This document shows, piece after piece, positions 9,686 to 19,141 of a stretch of DNA of 64,000 bases. The notes beneath the pieces were generated by a model. That model saw only the letters and a list, made by a program, of their open reading frames with translations. It did no database searches and was not told the origin of the DNA. Position numbers and translations under genes: made by a program. The stretch spans positions 34,516-98,515 of the forward strand of contig JAFGRY010000042.1 of NCBI GenBank assembly GCA_016934955.1, given 5' to 3'. How positions within the stretch are numbered: position 1 is the first letter of the stretch; the number at the start of each line of letters is the position of its first letter. Source of the DNA: a bacterium (GTDB lineage: Bacteria > Zhuqueibacterota > QNDG01 > JAGLOF01).

Positions 9686-10663
9686 TTATTTTTTCCGTGA
9701 ATACTGATAGATGATCTTCCCTTCCTTGTTGACGAAGGTGATGATCAGTTCATTGTCCTTCACCGTGCAGAGGGTAAATCCCGAGTCGTCGCTGCTGAAC
9801 TGTTCGCCCTTGAGGTGCACCACCTCCCGGGTCTGGGAGGCGGATGTATTCACGAAGTAATCCACACCGGACCCAGCTGCGCGGATATGCTGGAAATTAT
9901 GAATGTGCCCGCCGATGGAGACATCGACATTGTGCTTGTCCAGGAGGGGCTGCAGCCGTTCCTGCAGATTGAGACGCTCCGACTCGCTCTTGGTGGTGCC
10001 TGCGTACACCGGGTGGTGTCCCATGACCATCTTCCATTTCGCGTCGGAGGCCGCAAGGGTCCGGTCGATCCAGTCGAGCTCAGTCTGCATGGACTGCATC
10101 GGCGCATCCCCGTGCACCACGTAGTCGTTCCGGTAGCGGTCGATCAGCGGCGCCGTATCTATATAGACCAGAAGAATGTCAGTATCGTCGGTTACGCTCC
10201 AGGTCTGGGAATAGTACCGCCCCTCCATCATCCAGCGGCGGCTGACCGTGCCGTAGTCGAGCACCGCCTGGGTGTTTCCCCGGTACTCGTGGTTGCCGAG
10301 TACGGGATACCACGGAAGCATGAGGGCGGGATGCTTGTACACCCACTCGAAATTGGTGAGCCAGAGAGGATCGTTCACCGACGCCACCCCCCAGAAATGG
10401 TGCACATCACCCAGGGCTGCCACAAATTCAATACCAGTGATATCCGCGACTTCTCCCATCATTTCCGCCACTGCCCCCTGGTCGTAGTAGCCGTTCCGGC
10501 CGAAATCGCTTCCCATGAGAAACGTAAAATGGCCGTCCAGTTCAGCCAGGGTCCTGGCGTCTTTCGGCGGTACCGGCTGCGGCACACCCGCTGTCTGGGC
10601 GAGCAGAGCGCCCTGCACAACCATCAGCAGGACAAACGGCAGCAATGCATTACGCAGTTTCAT
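9686..10663 (-). CDS. Secreted purple-acid-phosphatase-like metallophosphoesterase
   Basis: A 325-residue protein with a signal peptide (MKLRNALLPFVLLMVVQGAL, cleavage near LAQ). It carries the calcineurin-like metal motifs in order: FLMGSDFG, AALGDVHHF, LGNHEY, MVMGHHPVYAG and GGHIHN. Spacing and the ILLVYIDT strand resemble tartrate-resistant/purple acid phosphatases; the usual GNHD is GNHE here. It should remove phosphate from organic esters in the periplasm. It is last in the TonB receptor-phytase-flavoprotein run, so finishing dephosphorylation of lower inositol phosphates is a reasonable inference. The start at 10663 is chosen for its GAGGAG site and signal peptide. Confidence 0.8.
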   Translation of the reverse strand: MKLRNALLPFVLLMVVQGALLAQTAGVPQPVPPKDARTLAELDGHFTFLMGSDFGRNGYYDQGAVAEMMGEVADITGIEFVAALGDVHHFWGVASVNDPLWLTNFEWVYKHPALMLPWYPVLGNHEYRGNTQAVLDYGTVSRRWMMEGRYYSQTWSVTDDTDILLVYIDTAPLIDRYRNDYVVHGDAPMQSMQTELDWIDRTLAASDAKWKMVMGHHPVYAGTTKSESERLNLQERLQPLLDKHNVDVSIGGHIHNFQHIRAAGSGVDYFVNTSASQTREVVHLKGEQFSSDDSGFTLCTVKDNELIITFVNKEGKIIYQYSRKK

Positions 10664-10784
10664 ACAATCTCCTCTGTTATACAGTACTGATATTCCGGCA
10701 GAGCCGGAACGGCGTTTTCTATGGACACCCGCAATCTGTCCCGCGGTAAGCAGACACACGGGCAGGTTGCGGGCGATAGCCGGG

Positions 10785-12437
10785 TTAAAAGAGTGTCGCG
10801 GGATTGAGTATCCCCTGCGGATCGAGCGCATCTTTCACTTTCCGCATTTCGGCGATGTCCTTTCCTGAAAACATCACCTGGAAAAGCGGCTTCTTGATCC
10901 TTCCAATGCCGTGTTCACCGCTCACCGTGCCGCCCATGGCAACGACCTTTTCCGCCATGTCACGATAGAGCGCCTTGGCCGTTTTCAGTTCTTCCGTGTT
11001 CCGGGGCAGAATATTCACATGCAGATGGTTCTCTCCGATATGCCCGAATACCGCGTATTCAACCCCCGCCCCGTCGAGCACGGTGCGATACAGGTTCATG
11101 ACATCGTCCAGGCGCTCATCGGAAACAGCAAAGTCGGTGCCGACCTTGTGCAGACCGGGCACCTCTTTCTGACGCTGTCCGATAAGGGTATTGACCGACT
11201 CGGGCAGGGCGTGCCGGAATTCGGTGATCTGTTCCCGCTCTTTTTCCGTCATGGCGCCCCACGTCTCGTCGATGGAGGAACGGCACCGGGTCAGGATCTC
11301 TTCCCAGGCCATCACCACCTCATCCAGATCCTGCTCCCGGCACTCCTGTTCGAAGAATACGGCGGTACCCGCCGAGTCGCTGAAGGGCGGAATATGTGAT
11401 CCCGCGCCGTCAGCCTCCCGCTTGTTCCGCAGGAGATCGAGGGAAGCGCCGTCAAAATATTCCAGGGCCGAGGGATGCACACTTGCTGATCCGCCGGCCT
11501 GGGCGGTACGAACCTCTTTTACAAAATCCACCGCGTCCTTTTCCGCGGGGAAAAATGCGACCGCCGCAAAAGTGAATTCCGGTTTTTTCTGAAGGGCCAG
11601 TTCCACTTCCGTGATGATACCCAGCGTTCCTTCCGAACCGATGAAATAATCGATGAGGTCCATGGGACGGGACACATAGTAGCCGGCGGCGTTCTTGATG
11701 CCGCTCAGCGAATAATCGGGGACCGGTATCTCCAGCCCGCCCCCCTCTTCCGTCTCAACCAGGAACGGCCCTTTCTCCTGTACATATGCGCCGCGGCGAA
11801 GGGCGAGCACCGCGCCGCCGGCCAGCACCACCCGCAGCCCCGTCACCCACACACGGGTCTGGCCGTACTTGTAGGAGCGGCCGCCCGAGGCATTGGTGGC
11901 CACGGTGCCGCCGATGTGGGCCGATTTTTCCGTTGGATCCACGGGATAGAACCAGTGTTCAGATTCTGCGGCAAACCGTGAAAAAGCCTCTTTTTCAGTA
12001 TCTGTGATACACCCGCTCAGTTCGTTCAGGGAACCGCTTTCAAGCAGCTCCCTGAGGCCGTCGAGCGATAATCCGGGCTGTACGCGCACGCACCAGCGAT
12101 CGGCCTCGTCATCCCGGCGCACCCCCAGAAAGCGGCTCATGTTCTCCAGTGACAGCAAGGCACCCCCCGAAGGCACCGCACCGCCGACGATACCGGTACG
12201 GGCTCCGGAAACCGTTACCGGCGTGCCCGCGGCCGACATCGTCCGCATGAATTCGCAGACCTGTTTCTCCGACCGGGGGAAAACGATCACATCAACTCCT
12301 GATCCGCCGATACGGGATTCATCCGTGAGATAGGGCGCGTAACTTTCGAGAATCTCAGCGGCGCCGTCGATGCGCCTGAGCGGATCACAATCAGGGAGGT
12401 CCCGGGCCGGGACAGTGCGTATGGGATGCATGCTCAT
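10785..12437 (-). CDS. FAD-linked oxidase, GlcD/D-lactate dehydrogenase family
   Basis: A 550-residue flavoprotein of the VAO/GlcD type. The FAD-binding PP-loop is seen as VSGARTGIVGGAVPSGGALL, followed by IGGTVATNASGGRSYKYGQTR and IGSEGTLGIITEVEL. The C-terminal cap ends with the family signature GGTVSGEHGIGRIKKPLF. Such enzymes oxidise 2-hydroxy acids (lactate, glycolate, 2-hydroxyglutarate) and pass electrons to Etf or a quinone. No Fe-S domain is present. It starts 16 bases after the phytase stop and precedes the phosphatase. A ferredoxin-fused Etf pair lies 15 kb upstream on the same strand and could be its electron acceptor. Substrate unknown. Confidence 0.85.
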   Translation of the reverse strand: MSMHPIRTVPARDLPDCDPLRRIDGAAEILESYAPYLTDESRIGGSGVDVIVFPRSEKQVCEFMRTMSAAGTPVTVSGARTGIVGGAVPSGGALLSLENMSRFLGVRRDDEADRWCVRVQPGLSLDGLRELLESGSLNELSGCITDTEKEAFSRFAAESEHWFYPVDPTEKSAHIGGTVATNASGGRSYKYGQTRVWVTGLRVVLAGGAVLALRRGAYVQEKGPFLVETEEGGGLEIPVPDYSLSGIKNAAGYYVSRPMDLIDYFIGSEGTLGIITEVELALQKKPEFTFAAVAFFPAEKDAVDFVKEVRTAQAGGSASVHPSALEYFDGASLDLLRNKREADGAGSHIPPFSDSAGTAVFFEQECREQDLDEVVMAWEEILTRCRSSIDETWGAMTEKEREQITEFRHALPESVNTLIGQRQKEVPGLHKVGTDFAVSDERLDDVMNLYRTVLDGAGVEYAVFGHIGENHLHVNILPRNTEELKTAKALYRDMAEKVVAMGGTVSGEHGIGRIKKPLFQVMFSGKDIAEMRKVKDALDPQGILNPATLF

Positions 12438-12453
12438 GGTCAGCCTTTCCTCT

Positions 12454-13608
12454 TTACAACAGTGACGCTGTTCTGTTGGCAGTATCCGGCAGTTTTTCAG
12501 TCCGGGGAATTCCGTCCGGAGCGACTACCAGATCCTCACCCGCGATGTCTGTCCAGCGGTAGAGCTGAAATGTCCTGTCGTCGGACATGGCGACGAACAA
12601 TCCGGCCGGGAAGGTTTCGTTCAGGACCGCGTTGGTCACATCGGAACCGTCGCTCTCCAAGGTCGATGTGTAGACGGTCTTCACCAGCGTATGCGTGTGG
12701 GGATCGTCCGGTTCCCCTTCCCGCTTGAAGATATTGAACCGGTTAGCCTGCTGATCGGACACCAGGATATAGCCGGTGCCCTCTTTGACAGTGTAGATGG
12801 AAATACCTTCGTGGTCACGGGCGAATCCCTCTGTCCCGAAGAGGGCCAGTTCTCTGTTCGCGTTCGGCGCGTCCGGGTCGGCCGCGTATTTGCGGATGCC
12901 GATGCATTCATCGGAGTAGTATACGTATCCCAGCTCGTCATCCACGGCGATGGCTTCGATCTCCTTGACGCCGCTGTAGGCACCGAATTCCCGCACTTTC
13001 ACACCGCGTACCTGCCCGCCGCCGTCGTCTTCCAGGCGGTACTGCCAGAGATAGGTTCCGTCGATGGGGCCTTCCTTGCGGCCCACAATGGCGAAAATCA
13101 CCCCGTCCGAGGGGCGTTTGTAAAGAGCGATACCCATGGGCGCCCGCAGCGATTCACCCTCGAACACCGGGATCCCCCCGTTGTCGACCGGTGTCATGTC
13201 CGGGAGGCTGAATATCCGTAACGAATTGGTCAAGCGTTCCGTTGTCACCGCGATATCCGAGAAAACGCCGCCGAGGTTGAGGCCGTATTCGATGTCCACG
13301 TTATTCGGCCGCTTCAGGCCGCGTACCGTCTTTTCCTCGATGATCCGGCCGTCGAGATCGTACACATAGAGGGCGCCGTCTTCTTCCTTGTCCGTGCCGA
13401 TGATCAGACTCAGGGCCGGGTCATCCGGATGCAGCCAGATAGCCGGGTCATCGGTGTCGTGGGCGGCCGGCTGTGTCACCACCGCAGGTTTCAGGGCGTG
13501 TTCGGCTATTGACGGTTTCTTTTCTCCGCAATTGACGATCAGCACCATGACAGCCGGCAGTATCACTGACGCCGCTGAAATGACTGATTTCATTTTCATA
13601 GACTTCAT
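12454..13608 (-). CDS. Beta-propeller phytase, lipoprotein
   Basis: A 384-residue 3-phytase-like protein that should hydrolyse phytate (inositol hexakisphosphate) with calcium. Family motifs are visible: HDTDDPAIWLHPDDP (calcium site), LKRPNNVDIEYG, EIEAIAVDDELGYVYYSDE, ARDHEGISIY and LVSDQQANRFNIF. The N-terminus is a lipoprotein signal peptide with a relaxed lipobox, LIVNC (Cys27, Asn at -1). GAGGAG six bases upstream supports the start. It lies 92 bases after the TonB receptor gene. Beta-propeller phytase genes next to TonB receptor genes are known in other Gram-negative bacteria. Surface or periplasmic anchoring is inferred. Confidence 0.9.
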   Translation of the reverse strand: MKSMKMKSVISAASVILPAVMVLIVNCGEKKPSIAEHALKPAVVTQPAAHDTDDPAIWLHPDDPALSLIIGTDKEEDGALYVYDLDGRIIEEKTVRGLKRPNNVDIEYGLNLGGVFSDIAVTTERLTNSLRIFSLPDMTPVDNGGIPVFEGESLRAPMGIALYKRPSDGVIFAIVGRKEGPIDGTYLWQYRLEDDGGGQVRGVKVREFGAYSGVKEIEAIAVDDELGYVYYSDECIGIRKYAADPDAPNANRELALFGTEGFARDHEGISIYTVKEGTGYILVSDQQANRFNIFKREGEPDDPHTHTLVKTVYTSTLESDGSDVTNAVLNETFPAGLFVAMSDDRTFQLYRWTDIAGEDLVVAPDGIPRTEKLPDTANRTASLL

Positions 13609-13700
13609 GCATTTCTCCTCGTTTAACGTTTACGTTCCCGTGTGCGGCCGGAGACCAACCGGGGCCCGGCCCTGAAGCCGGACCCCGGAATCGGGAAGGT

Positions 13701-16502
13701 CTAGAATGAATATTTGATGCCGCCCTGTATCCACCAGGAGTAAAATTCCCTCTGCACGGGTCTGTTGCTGATTCCCATGTAGTAGCGCAGCGGTGCGTTG
13801 TTCATGTTGATCGCCTGCACGTACGCCTGGGCGCCGCCCCAGACATTCTGGGTGAGGGAGATATCCCACTGAATGTGGTTGTCATAGTAGATATCGTAAT
13901 CCTCGTTTTCACCCAGCTCCTCGAGATACCTGCCGTGATAGTTCATGCCCACACGCCCCGAAAATCCGCCTTTTTCATAGCTGAGGGCGAAGTTGGCGGT
14001 GTTCGCCGCCTGGCCGGGAATGGTAACGTCATCACGGCCGCTGATGGAGGCGTTGGACGTGGTATAGGTGTAGTTCGCGTAGATACCGAACCCGCTCATC
14101 CATCCGGGCAGGAAGGTGAGCTGCTGCTGCCAGTTGACTTCAAAGCCCATCAGGGTCGCTTCATCACCCTGAACCGCCTGGAACACTTCATACCCGTCAT
14201 ATTCGCCGTCGTCGATTTCATAGTAGGACGGGAAAATGATGTCGTTCATCTTTTTGTAGAAGAGGCCGCCGGAGAAGACACCGATACCCTGGAAATAGTG
14301 CTCGCCCATAAGGTCCAGGTTCGTAGCGGTTGTGGGATTCAGTTCCGGATTTCCCATTTCGATCTCTTCGTCTTCCCTGAGAACGATGCGGTACGGTACC
14401 AGGTCCTCGTAATTGGGGCGGGCGATACCGGTGGTGAAGGCGGCCCGCAGATTGGTGTTGGCCCCGGGTTTGAAGCGCACATGCACCATGGGCAGGAAGT
14501 AATTGTAATCGTTTTTGTTGGTGCGGGAAATGGTCTGTTCGTAATCGCCGTCTTCATTGAAGACCACTTCGTTTCCGGTATATTCAATTTTCGTGAACTC
14601 ATGCCGGAAACCGCCCAGCAGCATCCATTTACCGATGTTCATTGTGGTCATGGCATAGTAGGCGTAGACATCCTCCGACGCGTCGTAGGTGGCTCCGTCG
14701 GAGTCTTCCCTGAGGTTCTCCCCTTCCAGATTATCTGTGTCTACATTATCCTGGAACCAGTCGTAGATCTTGTCCGGATCAGGAGAGAGCGGCATGGGAT
14801 ACTTTCCGTCCATGTAATTATCGACTTTATAGGTGTCGGTGAACCGGCTCATGAGAAGATCACCGTCGCCCTCCCAGCCGTACTCCATGATGGTTTCCGC
14901 ACGGTCTTTTTTCTTCATCAGGGCCTTGGCGCCCATTTTAAAGCTGGCGTTGTTGGCTCCAATGGCATAGGGTATCTCAACGTTGAATCCGCCCACAATG
15001 TCGCGGTCAGTGGTTTTTGTGTCATCAACCTCGAAGAGATCAAGTACGTAATTGGCGGGATCATATTCATATCCGGCACCGAGGTTGGTGACCGTCCACT
15101 GCGGGTGATTCACATCAGATGCATCCAGTGTCAGGTCTGCATCCTCATCCAGTTCGAAGACGCTCGTCAGGTAACGGGGTTCCTCTTCCATAGCGTAACT
15201 GTAGGAGAAACGATAATCGAGTTTGAACTTGTCAAACTGATGGTCACCGCCGGCCATAAAATTGGTCACCGACATGTTCTGGTCCCGGTCCTTCAGTTCC
15301 GACTCGAAGGTCGCTTCAGAAATACTTGTCGCAGTAAGGTAATCGCCCTTTTCCGGGCGGGCCATGAGCCCGCGCCGCTGTTCCCGGTCCTGATATTTTG
15401 AATAGATGCCGGTCAGGTAAAGCTTGTGTCCGTCTTTCGGCAGATAATCCAGAGACCCGGTCATGGTCATGCGGTTGCGCCTGATGCTGTAAATCCGGGT
15501 GTCGATATTGCGAAGGGCGAAAGGAATTTCCGTCTCGTCTACCGTCTCTTCGTCGCCCCATTCGATTTCATTGTTCTGTGAGCCCCGATAATGACGGTTA
15601 TAACTTCCACTGAGCATGAATCCCAGGTTTTTCTTGGCCCCGAACCGGTCGCCGAAAGTGAAGCTGCCCTGGTAGATACCCTTGCTGCTCATATCGTTGT
15701 ACCCGCTTCCCAGGTTGAGCGTGAAAACCCGGCCCGGGTAATCGAGAGCGGTCTTGGTTTTCAGTTCCACGGCGCCGCCGATGGCGTTGCCGTCCATATC
15801 CGGCGTGATCGCCTTGGTGACTTCAATGGACTGCAGCTGGTCCGCCGACACAACGTCCAGCGCCACGGTACGTACACCACCCTCGGGAGATGGAATCTTC
15901 TCACCGTTGATGGTCATGGAGTTGAGACGCGGGGATGTTCCCCGGACCAGGACATACCGTCCTTCACCCTGATCCCTGGTCACGGAAACACCGGAAACCC
16001 GCTGCAGCACCTCCGCGGAGTTGACATCGGGGAAACGGTGCATCTCCTCTTCATCCACCACATTCTTGATATTGGGGGCCGTCTTCTGCTGATTCAGGGC
16101 CCGCACCTGTCCCTGCCGGATGCCGTACACCGTAACGGTTTCTCCCTCCACCGCCCGTTCCTTCAGTTCAATGTCCTTTACGAGCATCAGGGGGCCGACG
16201 GTGACTTCGCTCCTGAATTCCTCATAGCCGATATAGGTCACCGCGATGGTGTATCTGCCCGGAGGCACGTCCAGCCGGTAGACACCGTATCGATCCGTTG
16301 CCGTACCGAGCTGGGTTCCTTCAATGGCCACATTGGCGCCGGGAAGTGTCTTGCCGCTTCCGGCATCAGTCACTTTGCCCATGACCGTGCCTTTGGTCTG
16401 CGCGAAAAGAGCGGTTCCATTGAAAAGAATCGCCAGCACGCAGATGACAGCGATCACCGGCAGCGCATAGCCGCTGTTGGAAATCTGCATATTCTTTCTC
16501 AT
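13701..16502 (-). CDS. TonB-dependent receptor with carboxypeptidase-regulatory-like N-domain
   Basis: A 933-residue outer-membrane receptor. A signal peptide (VIAVICVLAILFNGTALFAQ) is followed by a CarboxypepD_reg-like domain (GTVMGKVTDAGSGKTLPGAN), a TonB-box-like ETVTVYG, a plug domain (DVNSAEVLQRVSGVSVTRDQ, MTINGEKIPSPEGG, DMDGNAIGGAVELKTK) and a long barrel ending in aromatic GGIKYSF. The plug wording matches the Xanthomonas/Caulobacter-type receptor subfamily. As the first gene before phytase and phosphatase, it most likely imports phytate or partly dephosphorylated inositol phosphates into the periplasm. GGAGGAG precedes the ATG. Confidence 0.92.
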   Translation of the reverse strand: MRKNMQISNSGYALPVIAVICVLAILFNGTALFAQTKGTVMGKVTDAGSGKTLPGANVAIEGTQLGTATDRYGVYRLDVPPGRYTIAVTYIGYEEFRSEVTVGPLMLVKDIELKERAVEGETVTVYGIRQGQVRALNQQKTAPNIKNVVDEEEMHRFPDVNSAEVLQRVSGVSVTRDQGEGRYVLVRGTSPRLNSMTINGEKIPSPEGGVRTVALDVVSADQLQSIEVTKAITPDMDGNAIGGAVELKTKTALDYPGRVFTLNLGSGYNDMSSKGIYQGSFTFGDRFGAKKNLGFMLSGSYNRHYRGSQNNEIEWGDEETVDETEIPFALRNIDTRIYSIRRNRMTMTGSLDYLPKDGHKLYLTGIYSKYQDREQRRGLMARPEKGDYLTATSISEATFESELKDRDQNMSVTNFMAGGDHQFDKFKLDYRFSYSYAMEEEPRYLTSVFELDEDADLTLDASDVNHPQWTVTNLGAGYEYDPANYVLDLFEVDDTKTTDRDIVGGFNVEIPYAIGANNASFKMGAKALMKKKDRAETIMEYGWEGDGDLLMSRFTDTYKVDNYMDGKYPMPLSPDPDKIYDWFQDNVDTDNLEGENLREDSDGATYDASEDVYAYYAMTTMNIGKWMLLGGFRHEFTKIEYTGNEVVFNEDGDYEQTISRTNKNDYNYFLPMVHVRFKPGANTNLRAAFTTGIARPNYEDLVPYRIVLREDEEIEMGNPELNPTTATNLDLMGEHYFQGIGVFSGGLFYKKMNDIIFPSYYEIDDGEYDGYEVFQAVQGDEATLMGFEVNWQQQLTFLPGWMSGFGIYANYTYTTSNASISGRDDVTIPGQAANTANFALSYEKGGFSGRVGMNYHGRYLEELGENEDYDIYYDNHIQWDISLTQNVWGGAQAYVQAINMNNAPLRYYMGISNRPVQREFYSWWIQGGIKYSF

Positions 16503-16828
16503 CCTTCTCCTCCCCTCATTTTGGGTTGGTATACTCTACATGGTGTTCAGTCTGCTCCTGCACGTGTGCGTTACTGACGGCACATCTTCTCTGTCCCTAT
16601 CACCTCCTCTCTGCGGCATTGCCGGTCGATGTTGAACAATGTCGGTATTCCAATCACCTCCTTTTCAGACTGCATTCACTGCCTGCTGTATGGATAGTAT
16701 GAATTCCGTTTCAATTGTTGCATCGTCAAAGAGAAAACATAGCACATCACTGTTAGGATCGAATGAGAATTCTGTTCAATAATCGTAGCAAACACCGGCA
16801 CGACAACACCGGACCGGCGCATGACGCG
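16503..16828. promoter_or_regulatory. Leader region of the TonB receptor operon
   Basis: A 326-base gap with no convincing gene, between the PfkB kinase stop and the TonB receptor start. On the minus strand it contains two near-perfect anti-16S complementary sites, AAGGAGGTGAT at 16663-16653 and GAGGAGGTGAT at 16609-16599, besides the real receptor site just before 16502. They are not followed by a normal ATG frame; the first would serve only a very closely spaced TTG frame of 17 codons that ends inside the second. No strong terminator for the kinase gene was seen, so read-through from the upstream operon is possible. Confidence 0.45.
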
Positions 16829-17725
16829 TCACATCGCATACTGTTCCCGAATCAGTGTTTCCACTTCCGCCACCGTGCGCAGAATCGGTCCCTCCGTCTC
16901 CATTTTCAGGCTGGTGACCGCGGCGGCCCAGACAGCGGCGTCCCCTGCGGAGGCAGCGAGGCGCCTGGCCATGTAGGCGGCGATACAGGTGTCCCCCCTG
17001 CCGCTGCGCCCGATGAGCTGTTTCGGGCGAAAGGGCGCCTCATACAGGGAGCTGCCGTCATACACTACCAGTCCGTCCCGGTGGGTCAGTACGATTTCCG
17101 AGGGACCGAATTCAGCCAGCTTTTTCACCTGCTCCTTCGGATCCGATTCGCCGGTCAGGGTTTTCCCCTCAACGATATCGGCTTTCAGCACATCGATGAG
17201 GGAGAGAATCTCCTCCTTGCCCTCCCAGGGATCGAAGACGAGGTTTTTATCTTCACCGATGATCCGGACGAACCCCTGGGCGTCCGCCACCACTTTACCC
17301 TCTTTCGCTTTTAATGCGCGGATCACTTCCACAGGCACTTCTCCCCGCACCGACGCATTGATCAGAAAGGCCCGGGCCTCCAGGGGCGTCACCTGATCGG
17401 GAGTAAACGATCCCGCGGTGGCCTCCACCGTGAGGATGCGGTTGTCCACATCGGCCGTGGGATAGTAAAGCCGCATGAGCGTCGACTGGTTCGTGTACAC
17501 AGGAAAGGGATCGACACCCAGCTTCACCAGCGCATCCACGACATGGGAATCGGCCCTGTCCAGCCGGGTGACGGCTGCGGTCCTGAGCCCCATCATGGCC
17601 GCCACATGACACCCGTAATTGAATCCGCCGCCGTCCACCACCCGGGTTCCGGCGGCGGAGACAATCGTGTCCTTTGTGTAATTACCGATTATCACAAGAT
17701 CATATTTCATCGTTTTCCCGGTCAC
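16829..17725 (-). CDS. PfkB-family carbohydrate kinase of the inositol operon (IolK-like)
   Basis: A 298-residue ribokinase-fold protein. The N-terminus is short and has a GGGFNYGCHVAAMMG substrate loop; the C-terminal signature is LIGRSGRGDTCIAAYMARR with the catalytic Asp of the GxGD motif. The start is GTG at 17725 with AAGGAG seven bases upstream. It is the last gene of the inositol run, 18 bases after the antiporter gene. Thermotoga maritima has a PfkB kinase (TM0415) in the same neighbourhood. Its substrate is unresolved: an inositol, a keto-acid intermediate or a downstream sugar acid are all possible. Confidence 0.8.
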   Translation of the reverse strand: MTGKTMKYDLVIIGNYTKDTIVSAAGTRVVDGGGFNYGCHVAAMMGLRTAAVTRLDRADSHVVDALVKLGVDPFPVYTNQSTLMRLYYPTADVDNRILTVEATAGSFTPDQVTPLEARAFLINASVRGEVPVEVIRALKAKEGKVVADAQGFVRIIGEDKNLVFDPWEGKEEILSLIDVLKADIVEGKTLTGESDPKEQVKKLAEFGPSEIVLTHRDGLVVYDGSSLYEAPFRPKQLIGRSGRGDTCIAAYMARRLAASAGDAAVWAAAVTSLKMETEGPILRTVAEVETLIREQYAM

Positions 17726-17743
17726 GAATAATCTCCTTATCGA

Positions 17744-19096
17744 CTAATCCCGCACTCTGGCCCGCCAGAGAGATGTGGCGAGAATGATAGACAGTACCGA
17801 CGATCCCACCCAGAAGAGAACGGGAATGCTGAAATCATAGGTGCGGACACTGTCCACAATGGTTGTTCCTTTTTCAATGAGCCAGCCGCTGATCCGCTCC
17901 TGGGTGGCTGCGGCCACATAACTGAAAATACCGATGAATCCCATAGCGGCGCCGGCCGCTTTCTTGGGAGCGATATCCACGGCAAAGAGACCGCCGAGAG
18001 CCGCCACCAGGCCGTTCAGGGAGAACCCGTAAAAGGCGAAGGCGATACTGGTCAGCCAGAGCTGATCGGCCGGGCCGAAAAAAATGATGAGCAGGGACGA
18101 TATCTCCAGCACTCCGCAGATGAGATTGACCGGGGGGCGCCGGGCGCCGAAGAGTTTATCCGAGATGAATCCGTAGGCGACCGCTCCGGCGATCCCGGCG
18201 GTGGTGCTGATGCCCAGCATGGAACCGGCCTTGACCAGGGAAAATCCCCGGGCCTCCTGCAGATAGAGAATGCCCCAGCCGTTGATGGCGTAGCGGGTCA
18301 TGTACATCATAGCGCTGGCCAGGGCCAGTACCCAGATAGCCGGCATTTTCAGGATCAGTTTCTGCGCCTGGGCCGTTTTCAGCGGTTTGCCCTCCGTATC
18401 GCTGATGGCAATGCCGTGATCATTCTTCCAGTCGGCGACTGACGGAAGGCCCAGCGTCTGCGGACGGTCACGCATGAAAATAAACATAACGATCGCTACA
18501 ATGATACAGACCATGCCCGGGCCCCAGAACCCAAACTGCCAGCCGAACAGGCTCACCAGGGCCGCTGAACCCACAAAGGTCAGCCCTTCACCGATAGAGT
18601 GTCCCGTGCTCCAGATGCCGTAGTACCGGCCCCGCTCGCGGTTGCTGAACCAGTTGGAAAGCGAGACCACCCCGGACGGGGCGCCGAATCCCTGGAACCA
18701 GCCGTTTATCCCCCAGAGCACCGCCCACATCCAGAGATGCTCGCTGCGCCCCATGGCGAGATTGACGAGCGCGGACATGAGCACACCGAATGATAAAAAC
18801 CGGCGAATATTGGCATGATCGGCCAGAAATCCGTTGACCAGTTTACCGACCGCATACCCGTACAACAGCGCCGAACCGATGACCCCGAGCTGCTCCGCCG
18901 AAAAGATGCCGGTGTCGATGAGCGGTTTCTTGACCACTGAAAGTCCCAGCCTGCATGTGTAGGAGAATCCGTATCCGATACTGATGCAGAGCATGATGGC
19001 GACCCGGTGACGCGCGTACATCCGGTTGATTTTTTCCTTGTCCTGAATCTGCGGTTTGTCTTCGCCCGTGGCAAAAAATCTGATCAAAGAGGTCAT
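17744..19096 (-). CDS. Organophosphate:phosphate antiporter-type MFS transporter (copy 1)
   Basis: About 450 residues with 12 predicted membrane segments, of the UhpT/GlpT (OPA) family. Recognisable stretches are GYGFSYTCRLGLSVVKKPL, FLADHANIRRF, GFGAPSGVVSLSNWFSNRE and RGRYYGIWSTGHSIGEG. OPA carriers exchange external sugar or polyol phosphates for internal phosphate. In this context an inositol monophosphate is the likely cargo (inference). ATG at 19096 with GGGAGAG upstream is taken rather than the adjacent TTG. A close paralogue sits immediately upstream in the same operon. Confidence 0.88.
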   Translation of the reverse strand: MTSLIRFFATGEDKPQIQDKEKINRMYARHRVAIMLCISIGYGFSYTCRLGLSVVKKPLIDTGIFSAEQLGVIGSALLYGYAVGKLVNGFLADHANIRRFLSFGVLMSALVNLAMGRSEHLWMWAVLWGINGWFQGFGAPSGVVSLSNWFSNRERGRYYGIWSTGHSIGEGLTFVGSAALVSLFGWQFGFWGPGMVCIIVAIVMFIFMRDRPQTLGLPSVADWKNDHGIAISDTEGKPLKTAQAQKLILKMPAIWVLALASAMMYMTRYAINGWGILYLQEARGFSLVKAGSMLGISTTAGIAGAVAYGFISDKLFGARRPPVNLICGVLEISSLLIIFFGPADQLWLTSIAFAFYGFSLNGLVAALGGLFAVDIAPKKAAGAAMGFIGIFSYVAAATQERISGWLIEKGTTIVDSVRTYDFSIPVLFWVGSSVLSIILATSLWRARVRD

Positions 19097-19141
19097 CAAT
19101 TCTCTCCCATTTTTCTCATTCGAAGCGTTCGAGCAGTATGA

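Noticed and set aside
13875..15401. Long plus-strand frame of 508 codons opposite the TonB receptor gene
   Set aside because: It is the antisense shadow of a well-supported receptor; its translation has no family features and arises from G/C-rich third positions.
16603..16653. 17-codon TTG-started leader peptide gene
   Set aside because: The spacing between the Shine-Dalgarno sequence and TTG is only about three bases, too short to call a gene; kept only as a regulatory oddity.
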